This document shows, piece by piece, positions 26,246 to 35,139 of a DNA stretch of 64,000 bases; the stretch's first letter is position 1, and every line of letters begins with the position of its first letter. The notes below the pieces were generated by a model. That model did not search any database and was not told the DNA's origin. It saw only the letters and a program-made list of their open reading frames with translations. A program made the translations under genes and the position numbers. The stretch comes from Palsa-504 sp963767565 (lineage in GTDB: Bacteria; Actinomycetota; Actinomycetes; Streptosporangiales; Streptosporangiaceae). The stretch spans positions 89,087 through 153,086 of the forward strand of contig CAVYEG010000017.1 in NCBI GenBank assembly GCA_963767565.1, written 5' to 3'.

Positions 26246-27213
26246 TCTACAGCAACCCGCGGGACCAGGTGATCGACGACGCCGCCGTGGCCGCGTTCAC
26301 CGACGCCTACGGGGAGCGCGCCAGCAGCCTGCCCCCGGTGGCGATCGTGATCGCCGCCTACAACGAGGAAGGCGCCATCGGCCCGGTCATCGAGGCCCTG
26401 CCCGAGCAGGTCTGCGGGCTGGCCGCCGCGGCCGTCATCGTCGCCGACGGCTGCGCCGACGGCACGGCGAAGGAGGCCACCACGGCCGGTGCCATGGTCG
26501 CCGACGTACCGGTCAACCGCGGCCAGGGCGCCGCGCTGCGGCTCGGCTACCGGCTGGCCCGCCAGGGCGGCGCGGCCTACATCATCACGACCGACGCCGA
26601 CGGCCAGTACAACCCGGCGGAGATGGAACAGGTGCTCGGCCCGGTGGTGGCCGGCGAGGCGGATTTCGTCACCGGGTCCCGTCAGCTGGGCAGCCAGGAG
26701 ACCAAGGACTTCATCCGCCGCGCCGGAAGCCGGTTCTTCGCCCTCAGCCTCAGCATGCTCACCGGGCAGCGGATCAGCGACACCACGTTCGGACTGCGGG
26801 CCATGCGCGCCGAGGTGACCGGCGCCGTCCGGCTGGAACAGCCCCAGTACCAGGCGTCCGAGCTGCTGATCGGGGTCATCACCCACGGCTACAAGGTGGC
26901 CGAGGTGCCCGCCACCATCCACCGGCGGCGGGTCGGGGAGAGCAAGAAGGGCCAGAACCCCCTCTACCGGCTGCACCTGCCCGGGGTGAACAACTTCTTC
27001 TACGGGATGCGCTTCGCCCGGGTGATCTACGGCACCTGGTGGCGCGAGCGTCAGCGCTCGCGGTCCTCCGGCCGCTCCCCCTCGTCGTCCTCGGCCGCGG
27101 CGCCGGAACCGGTGGCGCGGGCGAACGGCTCGGGGCCGGGGTCGGCCGAGGCCAGCGCCTCTTCCGCGGCGGCGGGCGCGCCGGCACCGGCCGAGGAGGC
27201 GAAGAGGACGTAG
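26242..27213 (+). CDS. Family 2 glycosyltransferase (polyprenyl-phosphate sugar transferase type)
   Basis: 323 aa. GT-A fold with VAIVIAAYNEEGAIG, VADGCADGT, the metal-binding TTDADGQY and a GSR segment, resembling dolichol/polyprenyl-phosphate mannosyl- or glucosyltransferases. There is no membrane helix. Residues after about 265 are a Ser/Ala/Glu-rich tail that overlaps the convergent gtrA gene by 163 nt. With GtrA (flippase) next door it probably loads a sugar onto a polyprenyl-phosphate carrier for export. The sugar is unknown; the nearby UDP-sulfoquinovose synthase is a candidate donor supplier. Confidence 0.85.
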   Translation: MIYSNPRDQVIDDAAVAAFTDAYGERASSLPPVAIVIAAYNEEGAIGPVIEALPEQVCGLAAAAVIVADGCADGTAKEATTAGAMVADVPVNRGQGAALRLGYRLARQGGAAYIITTDADGQYNPAEMEQVLGPVVAGEADFVTGSRQLGSQETKDFIRRAGSRFFALSLSMLTGQRISDTTFGLRAMRAEVTGAVRLEQPQYQASELLIGVITHGYKVAEVPATIHRRRVGESKKGQNPLYRLHLPGVNNFFYGMRFARVIYGTWWRERQRSRSSGRSPSSSSAAAPEPVARANGSGPGSAEASASSAAAGAPAPAEEAKRT

Positions 27214-27653
27214 TGGAAGAACACGAAACGCAGCAGGAACGTGCCGACGTTGGCGACGCCGTACACGGCGTCGAGGTAGAGCACGCGCTCGGCGCCGGTC
27301 AGGTTCATCCACTCCGCGGAGTGGTAGCCGAACTTGTTCGCCAGTTCGAGGACCACGATGACCATCGCGGAGACCACCCAGAACGGCAGGGTCTCCTTCA
27401 GCAGGCTCGGGCGGCCCTTCCGCTTCCACGCCCAGCGGCTGAGCACGTAGCTGACCAGCGCGCCGGAGAACCAGGCGATCAGGGTGGCCCAGGTGGAGGT
27501 CAGGTTCAGCGGTCCGGCGCAGATGGTGTACGTCACCTCGGTGGTGACGAACGCCGCGACGGCCGCGACGGCAAAGCGCCTGAAGCGAATGCCGAGCTTG
27601 CTGCGCGCCTTACGGGTGATCGTCTCGCTGAGCCGGTTGGTGACCAATGCCAT
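27051..27653 (-). CDS. GtrA-family membrane protein
   Basis: 200 aa with four membrane helices (about 28-48, 55-75, 92-112, 126-148), matching the GtrA/DPMS flippase family (FRRFAVAAVAAFVTTEVTYTI, SGALVSYVLSRWAWK, LLRFVFFHYVLF). The family is thought to move polyprenyl-phosphate-linked sugars across the membrane. The C-terminal 45 residues are an Ala/Glu/Asp-rich tail read antisense to the tail of the GT2 gene. The convergent GT2 and this protein likely form a functional pair. Confidence 0.85.
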   Translation of the reverse strand: MALVTNRLSETITRKARSKLGIRFRRFAVAAVAAFVTTEVTYTICAGPLNLTSTWATLIAWFSGALVSYVLSRWAWKRKGRPSLLKETLPFWVVSAMVIVVLELANKFGYHSAEWMNLTGAERVLYLDAVYGVANVGTFLLRFVFFHYVLFASSAGAGAPAAAEEALASADPGPEPFARATGSGAAAEDDEGERPEDRER

Positions 27654-27875
27654 TGTTGTCCTAGGTTAGCTAGCCGACCAACAATCAAGGAGCAGGTATA
27701 CAGTACGGAAACCGCAAGCCGGTGAAGCTACCCTGGCGAAGCCGCCCCATGCGGCCATCGAGGAGGGTATTCAGCTTCCGCACTCAGAGCACGTTACCGC
27801 CCCCGTGCGGATCGCCGCACAACGGCAGAGCAAACTCACAGCAACCTGACAGAAGGACACGGTAGGAGCCGGAGC

Positions 27876-29030
27876 ATGAAAATCTTGGTGTTGGGCGGCG
27901 ACGGATACCTCGGCTGGCCCACAGCGCTGCACCTGTCGCAGGCAGGTCACGAGGTGGCCGTGGCCGATAACTTCGTCCGCAGGCACTACGACGACGAGCT
28001 CGGGGTGGAGTCCCTGGTGCCGATCGAGCCGCTGCGGAACCGGATCGCGGTCTGGCAGGAGCTGACCGGCTTCAAGATCGGGATGTACGTCGGCGACCTC
28101 ACCGACCCGATCTTCACGTACCACATCGTCAGGGACTTCGAGCCGGAAGCCGTGGTTCACTTCGCCGAGCAGCGGGCCGCGCCGTACTCGATGATCGACC
28201 GGGCGCACGCGGTGTACACCCAGCAGAACAACGTGGTCGGGAACCTCAACCTGCTGTACGCGATCGCCGAGACCAACCCGGACATCCACCTGGTCAAGCT
28301 GGGCACGATGGGCGAGTACGGCACGCCGAACATCGACATCGAAGAGGGCTGGCTGGACCTGGAGCACAACGGCCGGACCGACCGGGTGCTGTTCCCGAAG
28401 CGGCCGGGCTCGTTCTACCACCTGTCCAAGGTGCACGACAGCCACAACATCGAGTTCGCCTGCCGGATCTGGGACCTGCGCGCCACCGACCTGAACCAGG
28501 GCGTGGTCTACGGCCAGCAGACCGCCGAGACCGCCCGGGACGACCGGCTGGCCACCCGGTTCGACTACGACGCGGTGTTCGGCACGGTGCTGAACCGGTT
28601 CGCCATCCAGGCCGTCATCGGGCACCCGCTGACCGTGTACGGCTCGGGCGGGCAGACCCGCGGCATGATCGACATCCGGGACACCGTCCGGTGCATCCAG
28701 CTGGCCTGCGAGAACCCGGCCAACCGCGGTGAGTTCCGGGTGTTCAACCAGATCACCGAGTGGATGTCGGTCAAGGACATCGCCGAGACCGTGGCGAACG
28801 CCTTCCCGGGCGACGTCGTCATCGAGAACGTGGACAACCCGCGGGTCGAGGCGCCGGAGCACTACTACAACGTCAAGCACACGGCGCTGATCGAGCTCGG
28901 CCTGCAGCCGCACCTGCTGTCCGACACGCTCATCGAGTCGCTGTTCGACGTGACCAAGCAGTACGCCCACCGGGTCCGCCTGGAGGCCCTGCGCCCGACG
29001 GTCAAGTGGCGCGAGCCCACCGCCGGCTGA
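27876..29030 (+). CDS. sqdB: UDP-sulfoquinovose synthase-like NAD-dependent epimerase (SQD1/SqdB family)
   Basis: 384-aa extended SDR. Long stretches match SQD1: GGDGYLGWPTALHLS, VHFAEQRAAPYSMIDR, KLGTMGEYGTPNIDIEEG, FYHLSKVHDSHN (YxxxK), RATDLNQGVVYG, RLATRFDYDAVFGT and GGQTRGMIDIRDTV. SQD1 converts UDP-glucose plus sulfite to UDP-sulfoquinovose, the head-group donor for sulfolipids and some cell-surface glycans. The Shine-Dalgarno is TAGGAGCC about 10 nt before ATG 27876. No SqdX-type glycosyltransferase is in the window; the GT2/GtrA pair upstream may use the product. The exact substrate is inferred. Confidence 0.88.
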   Translation: MKILVLGGDGYLGWPTALHLSQAGHEVAVADNFVRRHYDDELGVESLVPIEPLRNRIAVWQELTGFKIGMYVGDLTDPIFTYHIVRDFEPEAVVHFAEQRAAPYSMIDRAHAVYTQQNNVVGNLNLLYAIAETNPDIHLVKLGTMGEYGTPNIDIEEGWLDLEHNGRTDRVLFPKRPGSFYHLSKVHDSHNIEFACRIWDLRATDLNQGVVYGQQTAETARDDRLATRFDYDAVFGTVLNRFAIQAVIGHPLTVYGSGGQTRGMIDIRDTVRCIQLACENPANRGEFRVFNQITEWMSVKDIAETVANAFPGDVVIENVDNPRVEAPEHYYNVKHTALIELGLQPHLLSDTLIESLFDVTKQYAHRVRLEALRPTVKWREPTAG

Positions 29031-29060
29031 GGAACGCACGCAGCTGAGGTAAAGGGTGCA

Positions 29061-29111
29061 ACCACGGCCCGTTCGGTAAAATGATCTTTCATCTGCCGAC
29101 CGGGCCGTGGT
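29061..29111. terminator. Long hairpin after the sqdB-like gene with a promoter-like loop
   Basis: ACCACGGCCCG (29061-29071) and CGGGCCGTGGT (29101-29111) pair perfectly (11 bp); after one mismatch TCGG (29073-29076) pairs with CCGA (29096-29099). GTTTGT follows on the plus strand, supporting termination of the sqdB-like transcript. The loop contains TAAAAT (29077-29082), a good -10 box for the metallo-hydrolase gene that starts at 29119. Confidence 0.7.
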
Positions 29112-29118
29112 GTTTGTC

Positions 29119-29928
29119 ATGACGAATTGGGTGTGCGCGACCTGCGGTAATCACTTCGCAGACCCGCGTCCGGAGACCTGCTCCGTGTGCGCGGACGAAC
29201 GGCAGTGGCTGCCGCCGGACGGCCAGCGCTGGACGACGCTGGCCGACCTGGCCGCGGCGGGTCATGCCGCCGATATCCGGGCGGTCGAGCCCGGGCTGAC
29301 CGGGATCGGCGCCGCGCCGCCGGTGGCCATCGGGCAGCGGTCGCTGCTGGTGGCCACGCCCGCGGGCAACGTGCTGTGGGACCCGTCCGGGTTCATCGAC
29401 GACGCGGCGGTGGCCGCGGTGCGGTCTTTGGGGGGCTTGCGGTTCGTGACCGCCAGCCATCCGCACTTCTACGGCGCGATCGCCTCCTGGGCCCGGGAGT
29501 TCGATGCGGAGATCCTGGTGCCAGCGGACGACGTGGCCTGGCTGCGGGCGGGCCCGGACCTGCGGGTCCGGCTCTGGTCGGGGGTGCTGGAGGTGCTGCC
29601 GTCGGTCACGCTGATCCAGTGCGGCGGGCACTTCCCGGGCAGCGCCGTGCTGCACTGGGCTTCCGGCGCGGGCGGCCGAGGGGTGCTGCTGAGCGGGGAC
29701 ACGATCTTCGTGACGCCGGGCGAGGACCGGGTGACGTTCGTCTGGTCGGCGCCGAACCGGCTGCCGCTGTCGGCGGCCGCCGTCCGGGGCGTGGTCTCAG
29801 CGGTGCAGCCGTATGCGTTCGACCGGATCTACGGCGGCTGGTGGGCGCCGGTGCTGCGGTCCGGGGCCTGGGAAACCGTGCGGAGTTCGGCGCTGCGGTA
29901 CATCGAGCACCTGGAGGGGCTGGCCTAA
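29119..29928 (+). CDS. MBL-fold metallo-hydrolase with N-terminal zinc ribbon
   Basis: 269 aa. Residues 5-24 form a rubredoxin-like zinc ribbon (CATCG...CSVC). The rest is a metallo-beta-lactamase-like fold: the HxHxD position is changed to SHPHFYG, and later GGHFPGSAVLHW and LSGDTIFV are present, so some canonical metal ligands are retained and others altered. I prefer ATG 29119 over GTG 29107 because the Cys motif follows directly. A TAAAAT box lies within the upstream hairpin. Function is unknown. Its 3' end overlaps the convergent DUF6504 gene by 132 nt. Confidence 0.8.
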   Translation: MTNWVCATCGNHFADPRPETCSVCADERQWLPPDGQRWTTLADLAAAGHAADIRAVEPGLTGIGAAPPVAIGQRSLLVATPAGNVLWDPSGFIDDAAVAAVRSLGGLRFVTASHPHFYGAIASWAREFDAEILVPADDVAWLRAGPDLRVRLWSGVLEVLPSVTLIQCGGHFPGSAVLHWASGAGGRGVLLSGDTIFVTPGEDRVTFVWSAPNRLPLSAAAVRGVVSAVQPYAFDRIYGGWWAPVLRSGAWETVRSSALRYIEHLEGLA

Positions 29929-30216
29929 GCCGAGGCCGCGGCGGAGGGTCCAGGTGCCGGTGGCGGTCTCGCGGCGCAGTTCGTAGACGGCGGTGGCCAG
30001 GCCCGGGCCCGCCGCGGCCTCGACCCGCCAGAACTCGAGCTCGGGCTGGCCGGGCTCGGGTCCCGGAACCGCGGGATCCTGCCACCACTCCCGGTTGATG
30101 ACCCAGTGCTCTTCGATCGCGCGGACCGTGTACAGCCGGCCGCGCCATACGAACCGGGACGGCCTGCCGTCGTCCCGGGCCTGAACGTTGACCGGCTCGC
30201 CGTACGCCCTGCTCAT
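29797..30216 (-). CDS. DUF6504 family protein with extended C-terminus
   Basis: 139 aa. Residues 1-95 match the small actinobacterial DUF6504 family (GEPVNVQARDDGRPSRFVWRGRLYTVRAI in part, EHWVINREWW, ELEFWRVEA, VYELRR, TWTLRR). Relatives normally end near TWTLRR; here the frame runs on for about 45 residues antisense to the metallo-hydrolase gene, so the ancestral stop may have been lost. Role unknown; relatives often sit near DNA polymerase/ImuB genes, which are not seen here. Confidence 0.75.
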   Translation of the reverse strand: MSRAYGEPVNVQARDDGRPSRFVWRGRLYTVRAIEEHWVINREWWQDPAVPGPEPGQPELEFWRVEAAAGPGLATAVYELRRETATGTWTLRRGLGLGQPLQVLDVPQRRTPHGFPGPGPQHRRPPAAVDPVERIRLHR

Positions 30217-30464
30217 GCGCGATCGCCCTCCCCTGCCCGCCATGCGGTGCTCGCCGGGTCACCCAAGTTCACCGCTGCCGCAAGGGGAAGACAGGCAGTT
30301 GCGATCCGTGATCGGGACCGAGGCCGGCCCCGGGAACCATGATCGAATATAAGTTCATTCGAACTGAGATGCAAATAATCTTTGCCAGCTGAGCTGCAGA
30401 AACCCGGAATGTCAGTACCAGGCGGCATAGTAGGAGCAGTCCGGCCCATCCGAGGGAGGCAAAC

Positions 30465-30956
30465 GTGTGCTGGATCTGTGACCATCCGGGTGCTACCGAG
30501 AGCGACTACGCCGAGCACATGCGGCGGCTGATCGCTACGTACGGCTGGGCCGTGCAGGGCGTGGAACGCGACGGCATCCACCCGCCCTGGGCCTACACCG
30601 TCGGGCTCACCGCGCATCGCAGGCCCGAGCTGGTCATCACCGGCATGGGCCTGACCCGGGCGACCGGGGTGCTGAACGGCGTGGCCTCGCACCTGGTGCA
30701 CGGCGAGGTACCCGAGCCGGGCACGCAGGCGGAGCTGCTCGACGGCCCGCTGGTCGAGGTGGTCAAGGTGGCCAGGCCCTGGGCGCACCTGAACCTGGCC
30801 GTCGAGTTCTACGGCAACCGGATACGCGGCCTGCAGCTGGTGCACGCCGACCGGCGCGGCCGCTGGCCCTGGGACCAGCGGTACCAGGGCGGACGCGGCG
30901 GGCAGCCCGTCCTCGGCACCCGGGAGCCGCCCGAGCGCCGCAAGCGGGCCGGGTAG
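30465..30956 (+). CDS. DUF4262 domain-containing protein
   Basis: 163 aa, with MCWICDHPGAT at the N-terminus and the DUF4262 core WAVQGVERDGIHPPWAYTVGLT, HRRPELVITGM, and YGNRIRGLQLVHADRRGRWPW. Function is unknown. The GTG start has GGGAGG 6-11 nt upstream. The C-terminal 25 residues are basic and low in complexity. It is convergent with glyA. Confidence 0.85.
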   Translation: MCWICDHPGATESDYAEHMRRLIATYGWAVQGVERDGIHPPWAYTVGLTAHRRPELVITGMGLTRATGVLNGVASHLVHGEVPEPGTQAELLDGPLVEVVKVARPWAHLNLAVEFYGNRIRGLQLVHADRRGRWPWDQRYQGGRGGQPVLGTREPPERRKRAG

Positions 30957-30961
30957 CCGGC

Positions 30962-30998
30962 TACGGGGTCCAGCCGGGGGCCGGGTGCGGGCGGGCCG

Positions 30999-31023
<25 letters not shown>
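30962..31023. repeat. 24-bp duplication of the glyA 3' end
   Basis: A 24-bp sequence beginning TACGGGGTCCAGCC occurs perfectly at 30962-30985 and 31000-31023 (38-bp period). The second copy encodes the last residues and stop codon of glyA; the first lies in the short spacer to the convergent DUF4262 gene. Confidence 0.8.
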
Positions 31024-32264
<1,241 letters not shown>

Positions 32265-32387
32265 GACAGACCTCCTCGCATGCAGGCTACACACCCGGGC
32301 GCGCGCGGGTCACGGGGGCGCGCACCAAGGTCCGTTCGGTACCTTCATCAGGGTCATCACAACAGCGGCCAGCACGGGGAGCGGGGC

Positions 32388-33326
32388 ATGCCGACGAAAA
32401 TCATCCTGGACTGCGATCCCGGGATCGACGACGCGCTCGCGATCGCCTTCGCGCACGGGCATCCCGGGATCGACCTGCTCGGCATCACCACGGTGGCCGG
32501 CAACGTCGGCCTGGCCAAGACCACGGTGAACGCGCTCGCGGTGTGCGAGTTCGTCGGCGCGGCCGGGACGCCGGTGACGGCGGGCAGCGCCGGGCCGCTG
32601 CTGCGGCCCGCGCTCGACGCGCGGCAGGTGCACGGCGACTCGGGCCTGGGCGGTGCCACGCTGCCGCCGCCGAAGGCCCGCCCGGCGCCCGGGCACGCCA
32701 TCGACTACATCATCGAGGTCATCCGGGCCGCTCCCGGCGAGATCACGCTGGTCGCCACCGGCCCGATGACCAACATCGCGCTGGCCGTGCGGAAGGAGCC
32801 GCGGCTGGCGGACTGGGTACGCGACTTCGTGATCATGGGCGGGTCGTCGGGCCGCGGCAACACCACGCCCGCCGCCGAGTACAACATGTGGGCCGACCCG
32901 GAGGCCGCGGCGGTGGTGTTCCGGGCGGGCTGGACCGTGCACATGCTGGGCCTGGACGTGACCCTGCGGACCGGAGCCGGGCCTGCGGTGCTGGAGCGGA
33001 TGGCTCAGCTCGGACCGCTCGGCACCGAGCTGCTGCTGCCCGCGCTCGAGCAGTACCGGTCGAACAGCGGGCCCGGAGGGCCGCCCGTGCATGACGTGTG
33101 CGCCGTGGCCTGGGTCGCGCAGCCGGAGGTGTTCGGGCTGGTTCCGGCGCGCGTTCAGGTCGAGATCACCGGGCAGCTGACCGCCGGGATGACGGTGACC
33201 GACTTCGCCGCGCCCAGCGCAGCCGACGGCGGCAACGCCCAGGTCGCGATGCACATCGACGTGGACGGCTTCTGGGAGCTGACGCTCGGTGTCTACCAGC
33301 GGGTGGCGCGGGCCCTGCCCGGCTGA
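32388..33326 (+). CDS. Inosine/uridine-preferring nucleoside hydrolase
   Basis: 312 aa. The N-terminal calcium-site signature ILDCDPGIDDALAI is intact, as are VAGNVGLAKTTVNAL, LVATGPMTNIALAV, MGGSSGRGN, AEYNMWADPEAA and the C-terminal PVHDVCAVA with the His/Asp pair. The enzyme cleaves the N-glycosidic bond of ribonucleosides to release base and ribose for salvage. ATG 32388 follows GGGGAG. A divergent promoter region separates it from glyA. Confidence 0.93.
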   Translation: MPTKIILDCDPGIDDALAIAFAHGHPGIDLLGITTVAGNVGLAKTTVNALAVCEFVGAAGTPVTAGSAGPLLRPALDARQVHGDSGLGGATLPPPKARPAPGHAIDYIIEVIRAAPGEITLVATGPMTNIALAVRKEPRLADWVRDFVIMGGSSGRGNTTPAAEYNMWADPEAAAVVFRAGWTVHMLGLDVTLRTGAGPAVLERMAQLGPLGTELLLPALEQYRSNSGPGGPPVHDVCAVAWVAQPEVFGLVPARVQVEITGQLTAGMTVTDFAAPSAADGGNAQVAMHIDVDGFWELTLGVYQRVARALPG

Positions 33327-33345
33327 GCCAAGGCGGCGGGCCGGC

Positions 33346-34410
33346 TCACTGGGCCCGGGCGAGGTCCCGCTCCAGGTCCAGTTCCTCGAAGTGCCGGACC
33401 GTCTGCTCGGCCGCTTCCACCAGGTCGGCGTACTGCCACCGGTGGCTGGAGCCGGCCGGGGTGGTCAGCGAGACGATGCCGGACCGGCACCACACGGTCA
33501 GCCCGCGGCAGATGGACAGGATCGACATGTCGTGCGCAGGCCGGTCGTCCCGCACCAGCGTGCCGCCGAATCCGCGCCCGTCCAGCATCGCCTCGAGCTC
33601 CCGCGCGGCCTGGCGCGCGCTGAGCTGCTCGCTGGCCCGGGCCGCGGTGACGTCGGCCGAGTCGGTGTAGGCGCGCAGGCCCGTCACGTCCACCAGCCGG
33701 GTATGGGCCAGCGGAGCGGGCACCGCGAACCACACGGTCTTGCCGCGCAGCCCCCACCCGCCCAGCCGGGACCGGGTGAGGTGGTAACCCCACCGGCCGC
33801 TGGACAGCTCCTCCACCAGCTGCAGCCCGCGCCCGTTCACGGCCATCCAGGGCGCCCGGGAGGTCGAGGGCGGAGCACCGTGCCGCCAGCCGCGGGAGGA
33901 GTCGAAGACCTTGCAGACGAGCTCCCGCCGGGCGCCCAGGCCACGCAGGTAGAGCCACAGCTCGGGCTGGGACTCCGGGGCAGGCCGGGCGGCCGGAACG
34001 GTGAGCGGGGTGGGAGCGGCCAGCAGGACGGGAGCGGGCGCAGCAGCCCGGCCGGCCGGGCGGGCCCGGTACGCGTGCTGCCCCCGGGGCGCGTGCTGGC
34101 CCCGGGGACCGTGAGGGGCCGGGCCGGCGGACCTGGTCGGCTCGCCCTCCACGTCCGAGCTTACGGACGCGAGCCGATTCCCCCCTCCGCCGGCCCCGGC
34201 CACCACCTGCGCGTGCAACGTGTTGGCCGCGAGCTCGCTGGCCATCAGGACGCAGTCCTCGAGCAATTCGGCCCCGAGGCCGAGCTCGGCTACCGCGTCC
34301 CTGAACACGTGCCGCGCGATTGACGCGCATGTGGCATCGACCGGGAGTGGCCACGCGTGACATGAGCCCGCGTGCACGCCCCGCCAACTACTGATGCTCT
34401 GCACCCTCAT
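33346..34410 (-). CDS. HATPase anti-sigma-like protein of a whiJ/abaA-type cluster
   Basis: 354 aa. The HATPase_c_2 (SpoIIAB/RsbW-like) domain has an N-box-like EDCVLMASELAANTLHA (about 55-72) and a later KVFDSSRGWRHGAP / GRGLQLVEELSSGRWGYH, split by a roughly 75-residue Ala/Pro/Gly/Arg linker with a PRGQHA duplication. The remaining C-terminal 140 residues show no known domain. ATG 34410 has GGAGG 8 nt upstream. Such proteins sit beside Scr1-type XRE and DUF397 genes in streptomycete whiJ-like loci that influence development. Confidence 0.75.
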   Translation of the reverse strand: MRVQSISSWRGVHAGSCHAWPLPVDATCASIARHVFRDAVAELGLGAELLEDCVLMASELAANTLHAQVVAGAGGGGNRLASVSSDVEGEPTRSAGPAPHGPRGQHAPRGQHAYRARPAGRAAAPAPVLLAAPTPLTVPAARPAPESQPELWLYLRGLGARRELVCKVFDSSRGWRHGAPPSTSRAPWMAVNGRGLQLVEELSSGRWGYHLTRSRLGGWGLRGKTVWFAVPAPLAHTRLVDVTGLRAYTDSADVTAARASEQLSARQAARELEAMLDGRGFGGTLVRDDRPAHDMSILSICRGLTVWCRSGIVSLTTPAGSSHRWQYADLVEAAEQTVRHFEELDLERDLARAQ

Positions 34411-34502
34411 ACCTGGCGCCTCCGCCGTTCCCTGACTAAAAGCCCGTCGGCAGGAGGGGGTGCCGCCGGCGACAATTCCGCTAACCCACGATACTTGGAT
34501 TC

Positions 34503-34537
34503 TGAGTCTTAATCTGTGAAACACAGGTTACGACTCA
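34503..34537. promoter_or_regulatory. 35-bp near-perfect dyad upstream of the HATPase gene
   Basis: Arms TGAGTC..TAA..CTGTG and CACAG..TTA..GACTCA flank a central AAA; 14 of 16 arm positions pair. It lies 93-127 nt upstream of the HATPase start, in an AT-richer spacer (34411-34875) that otherwise holds no gene I can support. It is likely an operator, perhaps for the XRE regulator next door. Confidence 0.5.
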
Positions 34538-34875
34538 CCTGACCCGCTTCGCAATATTGCTGGCATTGTTATCTTTAGCGCGGTTCTGCACAGGAGTAAC
34601 GTATTGGACATTTAGGTCGTCTCGGGCATATGGCATTAATGCCCTCAATACTCCTGGTTCCTGCGGCCGATCAGGCTGCCGGGGCGAGCGTGGGCCCCGG
34701 TGATGCGCATGATCATTTATGTGCATCTTGTGATGAGATTGGTGTCGTTTGTCGTCTTTGCGGGGGATCGGCGGCTTCCGTTGGCCTAGCCAGCAATTGC
34801 AGCCCGCGTGTACAGTCTCCCTTTGTGAGGTGACCTGCCGGGTGCCCACCAGGCCACGAGACAGGCCGAGCATGC

Positions 34876-34919
34876 AGAAAGTCCCCGAGCGGATGCCGCC
34901 GCCCGGGGACTTTCTGCTC
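34876..34919. terminator. Terminator after the XRE-DUF397 pair
   Basis: GCAGAAAGTCCCCG (34876-34889) and CGGGGACTTTCTGC (34906-34919) pair over 14 bp; the 16-nt loop contains a further GCGG/CCGC pair. It lies 11 nt beyond the DUF397 stop and separates this pair from the HATPase gene. Confidence 0.8.
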
Positions 34920-34929
34920 CCCGCCACGC

Positions 34930-35133
34930 TTACAGCAGGTCGTAACGTCCGTCCTTGATATCGGCCAGGAACTCGGCAAACGAGTCCCGGCCGACGATGT
35001 GGGCTCCGCCTTCGGGGCGCTTGCTATCCCTGATGGCGGTGACGCCGGGGAGGTTGGCCGCGATTTCCACGCAGCCTCCGTTGTGGGCGCTCCGGCGGGC
35101 TTTCCGCCAGATGGCCTGAGACAGGTCGGTCAT
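34930..35133 (-). CDS. DUF397 domain protein
   Basis: 67 aa, a complete DUF397 domain: WRKARRSAHNGGCVEIA, VTAIRDSKRPEG and SFAEFLADIKDGRYDL. These small proteins almost always follow an Scr1-type XRE gene, here 6 nt upstream, and are thought to act as partners or antagonists of it (AbaA/whiJ-type loci). It ends just before a strong terminator. Confidence 0.9.
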   Translation of the reverse strand: MTDLSQAIWRKARRSAHNGGCVEIAANLPGVTAIRDSKRPEGGAHIVGRDSFAEFLADIKDGRYDLL

Positions 35134-35139
35134 GGCCCC

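Noticed and set aside
34535..34927. 130-codon minus-strand frame in the whiJ-like spacer
   Set aside because: Spans the terminator hairpin, AT-rich and without homology.
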